From positions 620,001-684,000 of the forward strand of contig NZ_JAIOAP010000002.1 in the NCBI RefSeq assembly GCF_021190915.1: 64,000 bases of DNA, read 5' to 3'. A program made the translations under genes and the position numbers. The notes under the pieces were generated by a model, which saw only the letters and a list, made by a program, of their open reading frames with translations, searched no databases and was not told the origin of the DNA. This DNA comes from Cohnella silvisoli (GTDB lineage Bacteria > Bacillota > Bacilli > Paenibacillales > Paenibacillaceae). This document shows positions 43,689 through 52,647 of the stretch, one piece after another; position 1 is the stretch's first letter, and the number at the start of each line of letters is the position of its first letter.

Positions 43689-46157
43689 TTAATTATTAAC
43701 AATAGGCTTTCGTTCAATCTCATAATTGCCTGGCTTCAAGCCCCTCAAATAAATATAGCGATCATCCTCGTCAATGCCAATCCCTTTATCCGAAGTTTCA
43801 GATGCTTTCCCGACGGAATGGTAAATCGCCTGCCCATTAAGATAAATGGTGTAGGCTTCCATCTCTGGTTTGGGAATGCCCAATACGGCAGTCGTCCCCT
43901 CAGGGGATTCCAACGAAGCCCTAAACTCCGAATCCGACCGGTTCCATGAATAGCGGATTTCTCCGAGCGGCGTCGGCACGCTTCCTTCCGCCCACTGCAA
44001 ATCGCACGTATGGGGCACTGCCTCGAAGGCTTTGAATCCTGGCTCCTTCGGCTGGACGCCCAACACATATCCAGACAATAAATGCGCCATTGCCGCGTCC
44101 GGGTGGGACGAATCTCCCCAGGTTTTTCCGGGCGGAAGCCCTTGCGGCGGATAAATCATGCATTCCCAGGATGCGTGAGGTCCACGCCAATCGTGCAGAG
44201 CGCCAATCCAATCCACTCCGCCGCCGGGCTTGCGGATTCGTCCGATCGCGTCCTCATCGTGATGATAATGAAACTTGCCGCGAATTGCCAAGCTTTGATA
44301 TTTACCCATATCCGTTTCCTTAAGCTTTGAAACAATGGAATCCACCTGCTGTCGGTCCGGGAATCCAATCGCGATAGCGAGCGCATTCGCATAGAAATTG
44401 AAGTCCTTGCTTCCCTTAAGTTCAACAAAGCAGCGCTGCTCCCGATCCCACAGATGTTCATTGATGCCCTTCCGAATTACGGACGCTTTACTTAAATAAT
44501 CGGCTGCATCCGAATCCATTCCCAAATGACGTGCAAGGAAAGCCCCTTCCATAAACGAGTCGTACACGAGAATATTGACATAAGCCCCTTTACCGGTACG
44601 CTCCAGAATATGTCCCCAAATTCCCTTCGACGTCTCGTATCGCTGGAAGAACAGACCGTCACCTTCCACGTAGTTCCATAAGTAGTCCAATCCTTTGCGG
44701 ACAACCGGATAAAGATCGCGGGCCAGATCCAAATCCCCGGTAAACAGGACGTAATCGGCCAGTACGGGCGCAAACCATGCGGAAAACTCGTCGGATTGAT
44801 AATATCCGTATTCCCCGATCCCGGGCTTCTCCCGATTTTCGGGGTAACAGACCGCCCATATATAACCTTCAGGCGTTTGATGGAAGGCAAACATATTAAT
44901 CGTATCTTTCATATAGCTGTAATTATCGAACGCATAGTAGACGTTCCGTCCCGCCCAATCCAGATCGCCCAGCCATGGCAGCCGGTCGCGCTTGGCGCCG
45001 TCTGCGATAAACGAAGCCGTCTGCGCATAAGACCAACCACTCAAATCGCCGCTGAAATCGTCCGCGAATAATGTTTCTCCGCCGCGAGCTTCTACACGGA
45101 CATCGCGGATCAACGCCCATTTATCGAGTGGCTGGCAGAACCCGACCTTCCCTTCCGAATAGGTTGAATCCACTGTCGTATCCATGAGCTGCCCATCCAA
45201 ATAGGTGTCTATTCGAGGTCCATCCAACCTGATCTCCAGACGGTACGTCACTCCATCCGTAATGGTTACCGACAGTTCAACGACCGGCTTAAGTCGTACA
45301 TATACGCCGTCGATCCTTTTGTATAGATGCAGCCGGCTATCCAGATCGATCTGTCCCACATAACCGTTATTCTCATCTTTGGCCCGGATGACCCACCCGA
45401 CGGCGGAGACGGGACCCGGATTTCTGCGGATGACAAACTCGCAGCTAAACCGGTAATCCTTCCACTCCTCTCCCTTCACACTCAATCCGACATCGTTGCT
45501 TTTAGCCAATCTGCGTGGAATCAGCCATCCCTCGACAATCGTCCAGGCATCGACATTAGGGAACGAGGCGATCTGAGCCGTATAAGTGCTTGCATACCAA
45601 AGTCGGTTCAAGTCCTCGTCGCTGGATAGAAAATGGCCTTTATAAGGTGACATATCCGATACATTTTCGAGGCGGAAATACTCGATCTCCGCGCTGCTGC
45701 CTTCCGTATCGAGCTGAATGAGCACCCAGCGCTGCTGCCCTTGAATCATCGGTGCTATATACATGCCCGGGCCATGGATAGTGTATAGCTCGTAACGATA
45801 AGGATTCGCTGGCGGAACGGGCAGCTCCACGCCCAAATAAGTGCATGATCCCCTGCTGAAATCCCCATACTCACCGTGTACAGGATCGACGATCCACTCA
45901 TACCAGTCCGCATAAGCGATTCTCAGAACGGGATTGCCTGTCTGTCCGGCAACTTTGAATACGGGATATCCTCCCGGGGCGGAAGGACCTAGATCGAGCA
46001 GGATAGCCGGCTTCACCCCTCCTTCGGGATAAACCAGCTTCGCCGTTTGTCCATCGGCACTCCGGATATGTTCCGCGTCCCGCACCTCGCCGCTTGTCGA
46101 GTGAACGGCATTGGCAAAGATCTGTTTTGAAGAGGGGGTTAAAATATACTCTTTCAT
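43689..46157 (-). CDS. GH78-like alpha-L-rhamnosidase with inserted jelly-roll domain
   Basis: About 822 residues from ATG 46157; the frame is open 12 codons more. No signal peptide, so cytoplasmic. N-terminal beta domains (1-200) lead to the linker NRLWYASTYTAQIASFPNVD, then an inserted domain of about 170 residues (45040-45550), then the GH78 (alpha/alpha)6 barrel beginning DGAKRDRLPWLGDLDWAGRN, with ASWECMIYPPQG and HPDAAMAHLLSGYVLGVQP typical of the family, and a C-terminal beta domain. The insert reads as a concanavalin-like jelly roll in permuted order. It should release alpha-L-rhamnose from imported oligosaccharides. Divergent from an AraC regulator. Confidence 0.87.
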   Translation of the reverse strand: MKEYILTPSSKQIFANAVHSTSGEVRDAEHIRSADGQTAKLVYPEGGVKPAILLDLGPSAPGGYPVFKVAGQTGNPVLRIAYADWYEWIVDPVHGEYGDFSRGSCTYLGVELPVPPANPYRYELYTIHGPGMYIAPMIQGQQRWVLIQLDTEGSSAEIEYFRLENVSDMSPYKGHFLSSDEDLNRLWYASTYTAQIASFPNVDAWTIVEGWLIPRRLAKSNDVGLSVKGEEWKDYRFSCEFVIRRNPGPVSAVGWVIRAKDENNGYVGQIDLDSRLHLYKRIDGVYVRLKPVVELSVTITDGVTYRLEIRLDGPRIDTYLDGQLMDTTVDSTYSEGKVGFCQPLDKWALIRDVRVEARGGETLFADDFSGDLSGWSYAQTASFIADGAKRDRLPWLGDLDWAGRNVYYAFDNYSYMKDTINMFAFHQTPEGYIWAVCYPENREKPGIGEYGYYQSDEFSAWFAPVLADYVLFTGDLDLARDLYPVVRKGLDYLWNYVEGDGLFFQRYETSKGIWGHILERTGKGAYVNILVYDSFMEGAFLARHLGMDSDAADYLSKASVIRKGINEHLWDREQRCFVELKGSKDFNFYANALAIAIGFPDRQQVDSIVSKLKETDMGKYQSLAIRGKFHYHHDEDAIGRIRKPGGGVDWIGALHDWRGPHASWECMIYPPQGLPPGKTWGDSSHPDAAMAHLLSGYVLGVQPKEPGFKAFEAVPHTCDLQWAEGSVPTPLGEIRYSWNRSDSEFRASLESPEGTTAVLGIPKPEMEAYTIYLNGQAIYHSVGKASETSDKGIGIDEDDRYIYLRGLKPGNYEIERKPIVNN

Positions 46158-46362
46158 TGAACATCGCTCTCGCTTTCGCATTTGTTGTTTCATTTCTAGC
46201 CTTATTATAAATTCCGTGCTTGCAAATCATAGACGGTTTCTAAACTAAAAGATTAACTATTTAAACCACATCTAATAACACAAATACCTGAATATTAAAG
46301 GTTGTTTCTTAGGAGAAAACAGAATAACATACAGATATGAAACTACGAAGAAGGTGAGCAAT

Positions 46363-47244
46363 ATGTCCGTTCTTTACTTCATGGCCCCGCCTCTTCCCTA
46401 TTACATTTCCTCGGGTGAAACCTTTTTCAAACCCGGGGATAACCATCCCGACCGCAGCAACATCGGCCTGTTCGACCTGCTCGTCGTCAGCAAGGGGACG
46501 CTATATATAGGGGAAGAAAGCCAGTCTTGGTCAATCGGTGAAGGACAGGCGCTCATCCTGAGGCCGGACAAATCCCATTATTCGACCAAACCAGTGGAAG
46601 CCGATACGCGTTTTTTCTGGCTTCATTTCAACACATCTGCTCATTGGAGCGACCATCTTAACGCCGTTGCAACCGACTATACGAATCAAGAGAAAGAAGA
46701 CCGTTACCGGATCGAGCAGGGGCTCGTCACACGCCCTTTCAGCTTCAGCCTTCCGCAATATTTGACCTTGAAAAATCCGGAAACCGTCTACAGCCTGCTG
46801 AACGAGTTGAATCAATTGGAGCAGCAGCCCCGCTCTTGGGCACGGTGGCAGCATCAGATTCATACGCAAAATTTGTTGAAAATATTGGCCGAGGAACAGG
46901 ATTTATTTCTGAAATCGACTGCTCTTCAGCTCGCTGAGCGAGTCGCCATTTATTTGCGCACCCATTACCGTCAGGAAGTAACAAATGAAGTTTTACAGCA
47001 GGAATTCAACTTCCATCCGGTTTATATCGCCAGGTGCGTGAAACAGGCGTTCGGCTGCTCCCCTCTGGAGTACTTGGCCCGATACCGTATTGAGCAATCC
47101 AAGCTGTTAATGATGAATACCACTCTTCCGATCCAACAAATAGCAATGGAAGTTGGCTTCCACCATCAAACTTATTTCTCCCATACGTTCCGCAAGCTGG
47201 AAAACATGGCGCCAAGCGTGTTCCGCAAACAGTTTATTCAGTAA
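46363..47244 (+). CDS. AraC-family transcriptional regulator with cupin sensor
   Basis: 293 residues from ATG 46363, six bases after GAAGGTG; a GTG three codons upstream lies in that site. Cupin-type ligand domain (about 20-115, GTLYIGEESQSWSIGEGQAL then DKSHYSTKP), helical linker, and C-terminal double helix-turn-helix (about 195-290; IQQIAMEVGFHHQTYFSHTF). It faces the GH78-like gene across about 205 bases, in which a TATAAT-like -10 box (46204-46209) serves the minus strand. It most likely activates the rhamnosidase gene in response to rhamnose or an oligosaccharide (inference). Confidence 0.9.
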   Translation: MSVLYFMAPPLPYYISSGETFFKPGDNHPDRSNIGLFDLLVVSKGTLYIGEESQSWSIGEGQALILRPDKSHYSTKPVEADTRFFWLHFNTSAHWSDHLNAVATDYTNQEKEDRYRIEQGLVTRPFSFSLPQYLTLKNPETVYSLLNELNQLEQQPRSWARWQHQIHTQNLLKILAEEQDLFLKSTALQLAERVAIYLRTHYRQEVTNEVLQQEFNFHPVYIARCVKQAFGCSPLEYLARYRIEQSKLLMMNTTLPIQQIAMEVGFHHQTYFSHTFRKLENMAPSVFRKQFIQ

Positions 47245-47273
47245 TTTACAACCGTTTATGCTTGACTACAAAA

Positions 47274-47300
47274 GAAAACCGACAGCAGTGCTGCCGGTTT
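47274..47300. terminator. Bidirectional terminator between AraC gene and beta-helix gene
   Basis: AAACCGACAGCA-GTGC-TGCCGGTTT forms a stem with one mismatch. Convergent genes end on either side (47244 and 47318), so it can serve both strands. Confidence 0.7.
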
Positions 47301-47317
47301 CCGTAATACCAAGGGAG

Positions 47318-50300
47318 TTAGTTGGACAACACCCTTATTTCATTTACCCTGGCAAAACCGCTTCCCGCATCCCCTTGGTTACAGTAAACCCGTACCTTGG
47401 AGCCCGTCACCGGAGTAAAAGTATGAACCCGGATCGCTTGCGTATTGCCTGTCACGGCAGGGAAGCAATCCACCCAAGCGGTTCCGTTCCAATACTGAAT
47501 TTGATAACCTCGCAATTCATATCCACTCGTCGTATAGAGATCGACACGGCCGAACGTTTTGTTCTCTCCGAAATCGACCTGAACCCATTGCGGCATCGTC
47601 GTGCTTGCGCTTGCCCAGCCGTTGAAATCGGTTGTCGCCGCATCGTCGATGACTTTGGAAGCCGCATAACCGTTTGCGGTATCCGTAGTTGAAGCCGAGG
47701 CTGTCCCCCCCACTGCTAGGTGTGACGGCCAGGAGTAAGAACCGTTAATGACCCTCACCTGATCTACGCTGAAAGTTCCTGAGCTTGTCAAGTCGTTGAC
47801 GGGATCGATGCGCAGCTGTTTAAGGGTGCCTGTCCACCCAGGCACATCGCCCATATTGATGCTGTATTCCGAAAATACGGCGGTGTTCGGATTCAAATCG
47901 AATTCCTTGGATTTGGTTTCATTAAACGTCGAATCCGATGTGGTTGTAAAAAACACTTTCGCTTTCTTGCCCGCGGTTCCATTTTTCAGTTTGATCGATA
48001 TCGTCTTATTAGTTGTAATATTCGTTGCCAGATTATCCGGAGAAAGCATCTGCGGATCGCTGTTGGTCAGCGTCCCGTTAAGCGATCCTCCGGCTGTCGT
48101 GAACGAAGCGATATTGGGAGTAGTCCATCCTTCCGTATCCCCGTTCGTATTGAACTCCCATGTTTTGACGTAAGAATTATCAAACCGGAGCCAGTTCAGG
48201 TTCACATTCCCGCCAACGATTTCCAGCTTGATCACTTTATGTCCTCCCGTCACATCCACATTGTTCAAGGTGACATCCGACCAGACGTTATTGGCGGGCG
48301 GATTAAATGTGCCCAGCAAAATGCCGTCAAGCCAGAGCTTGACGCTACCGGCGCCCGTCAGGCCTTTGGCGCGCAGCGTAATATCGTATTTGCCGCTGAA
48401 CACGATGGCGGAATACTTCATCCACTCTCCGTTAGCCGTAGATATCACTTCATAGCCGCCGCCCGTATCGGCACTCGCCCCTATGTCCACACCTTCGCCG
48501 GTTCGATACTGACCGCCGCTGTTCGAACTGCCGGTGTCATGATACCCGATTCCTCCCCCGCCGAGATCGAAATCCTCAGCTTCAATAAACGAAGGGAAAC
48601 GTTCGGAATAGCCATAAGGCTGAAGCGGTATCGAAGGCTGTGCGGGCGGCGTTGGATCATTATAAATCTCAATCTCGCTTAACCGCGCAAAGCCGTCCTG
48701 CTGCACATTCCCATCATTCATATACACCCTGAATTTGGAGCTAGTGACGGCAGGAAACGAATAAGTCAGATGATCCATCCGGTTGCCCTTTACCTCCGGA
48801 ATGATGTTCACCCACTGCGTGCCATTATAATATTGCAGAATAAACCCCTTCTGCTCCCAGTCCTTCTTCGAATACAGCTCTACCCGATTGTAGGTTTTGT
48901 TCGCACCGAAATCGATTTCCACTGTTGCCGGCAGCCCGCTCGCCGCGTTGGACCAGCCTTTCCACACCGCATTATTATTGTCGCCGTCCACCAGATAAGC
49001 GGACGAATAATTAGGGTCGCTATAGGTGGAAGAAGCCGTCGTTGTCGCTCCAAGTGCCAGATTAACGTCCGGGGATGAATATTTATACACTTGAAACTCT
49101 TTGAGTCCTGCCCAATTCCCATCATTTGAGCCGGTCACCGTCAGCTTGACGTATCTGTAGGTCCCTCTCACAGCGTCGGTTAAACGATCAATATTAGTGC
49201 CCTCAATCGTTTTATCAAGCACAACATCCCAACTCACGTTATCGTTCGAGCCTTCGATTTTATAATAATACCGTGTCATCGCCTGATGAGTTTTGTACCG
49301 GTCTTTCTGTCTGAGCTTGTCCACTTTCGTAATCTGTTTAATGAAAGCCAGCTTCTCCGGTTGGCCGAGATCGACTTGCAAATATTGAGGAAAAGAAGGC
49401 CCGGTAGCGCCCCAATTCGTCGCCTCATTGCCATCCACCGCGTTCGCGGCTGTCCCGGACGAGGCCGTCGCCGGCTTTCCTTGGGAAATGGGGGTGATGT
49501 TGGTCCGGGTATTATTAGATACAGTAAAATAGGACAAAATGGTCGGCAACGTGGTGCAGTTATCATTATTGCCGCAATCATAATCGGGGAGTGTCGAATC
49601 ATAGGAAACAAACTTGTTATTGCTGATCGTGCCAAGAGGCTTTAATCCTTCTTCGAAATAATAGTGGATCGCTCCGGTTTTGTAAGGATAATCTCTTGAC
49701 CAGTCGACGAACGTATTGTTGGCGATCGTAATGTTCTTATTGGGCCAATGGATATTGTAAGTAACGAGCACCGCATAAGCGTCAATTCCAACAAAAGTGC
49801 TGTTGATCAGCTTAACATTGTTGTTGCCGCCTTCGAAATCAAAGCCGCAGCCGTCAAACCCTACGTCCGGATGTCTCTGGGCGTTGGATGCCCTTATCCC
49901 GTCGAACGTCACATTATTCGAATAAGCGACAAGAAAAGCCGTTCCCCCGTAACGGACATATTCAAAGCCGGTGTCGTCCGTCGTAACATTTTTCACCAGA
50001 CCGTTGTCGATAAATTCCAGGCTGTAACCGAATATTCCGCCTTTTTCCGTGACGCAGTTCTCGATCAACAGACCGTCAATTCGTCCGGCATCCTCCCAAC
50101 CGTAATAGAAACCCCGGTGAATCGGACCGATCCCGCTGAACGATACATCCACATTATAAAAGGTGCTGTTTTTAAGCGTAAAATTTTTCAGAACGACCGG
50201 TTGATTGTGGTGGAGCAGCGAACCCTTATCGACCGATGCCTTGATCGTAACCCCGGTCGAGGATTGACTCCAGTCCCAATAGGCATTCAACTGTTCCGGC

Positions 50301-50821
50301 GTCAGCTTGGCTGCGGTCATGCTGTTCTTGGAATGATCCATATCATGGAAATAAATATTTTCGATCCAAATGTAATCATTATTGTAGGAATGATCGTACG
50401 TGAGCTCGATCCCTTCCCAAGCATGGCTGAGCTCCAGATTGGTAATTTCCCAGCCTTGCAGCCCGTCCATCTTGATGCAGATGCTGTCAACGGTATTGGG
50501 GCTGATATGCGGTCTCGCTCCCGTACCGTAGGAGGAAAGAAGGATCGGATTTACGGCCGTCCCGCTTCCATGCAGCGTCAACGTTTCGTTATTCCACGTA
50601 TCGCCGCTTTTCAGCAAAATCTGATCGTCCGCAGCGAAAGTTATACCGGAAACTTTGGAAAGGGTTTTCCATGGCGTAGAGGTACTAGTCCCGTTATTGC
50701 CGTCGTTACCGGAAGTACTCACATAATAAGTGGCCGCGTGCGTCGTTTCCGCATTGACCACGATGCCAAGCACGATAAACAGAAACAACCCGCCAATGAG
50801 CATGAACCATTTCTTGTACAC
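47318..50821 (-). CDS. Secreted multi-domain beta-helix protein with three F5/8C domains and a CBM6
   Basis: About 1167 residues from GTG 50821, seven bases after GGAGGG (the ATG at 50836 sits before the site). Signal peptide to about AETTHA. Residues 30-440 form a right-handed parallel beta-helix (repeated turns such as IENIYFHDMDHSKNS and ITIANNTFVDWSRDY), a fold used by polysaccharide lyases and GH28/GH-type enzymes. Then F5/8C domains (about 445-580 and 585-735), a CBM6-like domain (about 740-890, FIEAEDFDLGG), a CBM4/9-like sandwich (about 890-1030) and a third F5/8C domain. It should bind and attack pectin or a similar polymer. Last gene of the transporter operon starting at 54006. Confidence 0.85.
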   Translation of the reverse strand: MYKKWFMLIGGLFLFIVLGIVVNAETTHAATYYVSTSGNDGNNGTSTSTPWKTLSKVSGITFAADDQILLKSGDTWNNETLTLHGSGTAVNPILLSSYGTGARPHISPNTVDSICIKMDGLQGWEITNLELSHAWEGIELTYDHSYNNDYIWIENIYFHDMDHSKNSMTAAKLTPEQLNAYWDWSQSSTGVTIKASVDKGSLLHHNQPVVLKNFTLKNSTFYNVDVSFSGIGPIHRGFYYGWEDAGRIDGLLIENCVTEKGGIFGYSLEFIDNGLVKNVTTDDTGFEYVRYGGTAFLVAYSNNVTFDGIRASNAQRHPDVGFDGCGFDFEGGNNNVKLINSTFVGIDAYAVLVTYNIHWPNKNITIANNTFVDWSRDYPYKTGAIHYYFEEGLKPLGTISNNKFVSYDSTLPDYDCGNNDNCTTLPTILSYFTVSNNTRTNITPISQGKPATASSGTAANAVDGNEATNWGATGPSFPQYLQVDLGQPEKLAFIKQITKVDKLRQKDRYKTHQAMTRYYYKIEGSNDNVSWDVVLDKTIEGTNIDRLTDAVRGTYRYVKLTVTGSNDGNWAGLKEFQVYKYSSPDVNLALGATTTASSTYSDPNYSSAYLVDGDNNNAVWKGWSNAASGLPATVEIDFGANKTYNRVELYSKKDWEQKGFILQYYNGTQWVNIIPEVKGNRMDHLTYSFPAVTSSKFRVYMNDGNVQQDGFARLSEIEIYNDPTPPAQPSIPLQPYGYSERFPSFIEAEDFDLGGGGIGYHDTGSSNSGGQYRTGEGVDIGASADTGGGYEVISTANGEWMKYSAIVFSGKYDITLRAKGLTGAGSVKLWLDGILLGTFNPPANNVWSDVTLNNVDVTGGHKVIKLEIVGGNVNLNWLRFDNSYVKTWEFNTNGDTEGWTTPNIASFTTAGGSLNGTLTNSDPQMLSPDNLATNITTNKTISIKLKNGTAGKKAKVFFTTTSDSTFNETKSKEFDLNPNTAVFSEYSINMGDVPGWTGTLKQLRIDPVNDLTSSGTFSVDQVRVINGSYSWPSHLAVGGTASASTTDTANGYAASKVIDDAATTDFNGWASASTTMPQWVQVDFGENKTFGRVDLYTTSGYELRGYQIQYWNGTAWVDCFPAVTGNTQAIRVHTFTPVTGSKVRVYCNQGDAGSGFARVNEIRVLSN

Positions 50822-50867
50822 TTCGAATCCCTCCATTTAGTAGTGATTTTCGAAGAACGCGGGCGGG

Positions 50868-51695
50868 CTAACCCTTCACGGAGCCGACAACCAGTCCCTT
50901 CAACAAGAAATTTTGGGTAAACAGAAAGAACAAAATCATCGGAAGGGCGGAAACCATGCATAAGGCGTACACGGGTCCCCAATCCACGGTGTTGTTGGTG
51001 CCCATAAATTTGTAGATCGTCATCATCAGGGTGCTGACCTCGCTGGAATTCAAGTAAATCAAAGGACCGGAGAAATCGTTCCAATACCAGTAAATCGTTG
51101 TCGTAACGATTGTGGCCGAGGCAGGCGCCATCAGCGGAAATATGATTTTGACGAAAGTCTCGAAGCGGCCGCAGCCGTCGATAAAAGCCGATTCTTCCAG
51201 CGCCTCCGGGATCGACTTGATAAAGCCGGCGTAAAATAACGAGGCAAAGACGGAGCCGCCCGCAACATAGAGGATGATCAGAAACGGCATCGTGTTGATC
51301 AAATGTGTGGCAACCCCTATTTTATATACCGGAATCATGCTCATCTGCGTTGGAATAATGATCCCGCCGGCAAATAAATAATAGATCATGCGGATCGGTT
51401 TTCTCCGGGAACGGCCGATCATATATCCGGCCATGGAAGATAAAACAACGATGAAAAGCAGCGTAAAAAAACAAATCGTAATCGTTAGCCCGATTGACGC
51501 AAAGAAATTGGAGTTTTGAAACATGCGAATGTAATTATCCCAATTCAGCAAGTTGGGCATATAGAAAATTTCGAATAAATGGTCTTTGTCCTTGAAAGTA
51601 TTCAGGAAAAACAGAACAAACGGAATCAAAAATAGGAATGCCAGAATATAAGTTATCAGCTGTACGGCGAGCTTTCCTGCAAGTGCGCTTCTCAT
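50868..51695 (-). CDS. CUT1 sugar ABC transporter permease (MalG-like)
   Basis: 275 residues from ATG 51695, whose A is the last base of the upstream stop (TAATG), with GGAGG ten bases upstream. Six helices and the EAA loop (EESAFIDGCGRFETFVKIIF) are present. The C-terminus LLKGLVVGSVKG is normal. It pairs with the MalF-like permease upstream and the binding protein at 52648-54006. Confidence 0.93.
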   Translation of the reverse strand: MRSALAGKLAVQLITYILAFLFLIPFVLFFLNTFKDKDHLFEIFYMPNLLNWDNYIRMFQNSNFFASIGLTITICFFTLLFIVVLSSMAGYMIGRSRRKPIRMIYYLFAGGIIIPTQMSMIPVYKIGVATHLINTMPFLIILYVAGGSVFASLFYAGFIKSIPEALEESAFIDGCGRFETFVKIIFPLMAPASATIVTTTIYWYWNDFSGPLIYLNSSEVSTLMMTIYKFMGTNNTVDWGPVYALCMVSALPMILFFLFTQNFLLKGLVVGSVKG

Positions 51696-52573
51696 TACAC
51701 TTGAACCTCCCTGCTTCGTGTCGCTCTCATTTGCAGAAGGGATACGATCGCTACGAACAGGAACAATACAATTCCCCCTGCTGTCGCATAGCCGTAGTTA
51801 TAATAAGTGAACGCCTGTCTGTAAATGATCATGGCCAGCGTGTTAGAAGCGTCCCCGGGCCCCCCGTTCGTCATAATAAAAGGCAGATCGAAAACGCGCA
51901 GCGTCGACGAAAGCCCTAGGAAAGTCACCAGTGTAATCGATGGCATCAATAGCGGAAACGTTATATATTTGAATTTGGCTACCGGACCGGCTCCATCGAT
52001 TTGCGCGGCTTCGTACAATTCGGAAGGAATGGAATTCAAGCCGGCCAGAAAGACGATAATGCCGAAGCCTACTCCGCCCCAAATCATGATCACGACCAAT
52101 GCGGGTATGACGGTGTCGTAATTGCCCAGCCATTCGCTCGCGAGCGATCCGAGGCCGAGCGACCGCAGAACTTGATTAATAGAACCGTTATAATGATAGA
52201 TCAGCGTCCATACGATAGACATCGTAATAAAGCTAACGACTCCGGGAAGATAAAATATCGTTCTGAGCACCTTTTGCATTTTGCCCGTCCGGTTTAAAGC
52301 GAGCGCTAGAAGCAGACTAAGTCCATTGCCAATCACTAATCCGGTCAGCGCAAAGATGAGCGTATTCTTCAAAGCAATCCAGAAGCTTTCTTCATAGAAC
52401 AGCCTCGTAAAATTGTCGAATCCGATAAACACCGGCTGCGAAAACCCGTCCCATTGCGTCATGGAATAATATAAGGAACCGATGAACGGCCAAATGACGA
52501 AAATTAGAAACAGCAATAACGTCGGCGCTACGAACAAAATTTCCACTAAAAAATTCTTTATGCCTTTATGCAC
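51695..52573 (-). CDS. CUT1 sugar ABC transporter permease (MalF-like)
   Basis: About 292 residues from GTG 52573, which follows an AGGTG site; the open frame extends 21 codons upstream into a terminator-like hairpin and is not translated there. Six helices and the EAA loop (YEAAQIDGAGPVAKFKYITF) mark a CUT1 permease. Coupled to the following permease by a one-base overlap. The ATPase is not encoded here. Confidence 0.92.
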   Translation of the reverse strand: MHKGIKNFLVEILFVAPTLLLFLIFVIWPFIGSLYYSMTQWDGFSQPVFIGFDNFTRLFYEESFWIALKNTLIFALTGLVIGNGLSLLLALALNRTGKMQKVLRTIFYLPGVVSFITMSIVWTLIYHYNGSINQVLRSLGLGSLASEWLGNYDTVIPALVVIMIWGGVGFGIIVFLAGLNSIPSELYEAAQIDGAGPVAKFKYITFPLLMPSITLVTFLGLSSTLRVFDLPFIMTNGGPGDASNTLAMIIYRQAFTYYNYGYATAGGIVLFLFVAIVSLLQMRATRSREVQV

Positions 52574-52601
52574 AACAGCACCTGCTCTCAAGTTGTATAA
52601 C

Positions 52602-52641
52602 AAAGGATGCAGCAACATGTACGTCTGCCGCTGCATCCTTT
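52602..52641 (-). terminator. Hairpin between binding-protein and permease genes
   Basis: AAAGGATGCAGC (52602-52613) pairs perfectly with GCTGCATCCTTT (52630-52641). It stands six bases past the binding-protein stop and before the permease start in the same operon. Such hairpins usually raise the level of binding protein over permeases through partial termination or mRNA protection. Confidence 0.8.
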
Positions 52642-52647
52642 TCCTTG

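Noticed and set aside
49276..49645. 119-codon frames on both strands inside the beta-helix gene
   Set aside because: Frame shadows of the main coding sequence with biased composition.
49748..50920. 390-codon plus-strand frame opposite the beta-helix gene
   Set aside because: It mirrors a repetitive secreted-protein gene with signal peptide and ribosome site on the minus strand; its own composition is unnatural and no ribosome site or domain was seen.
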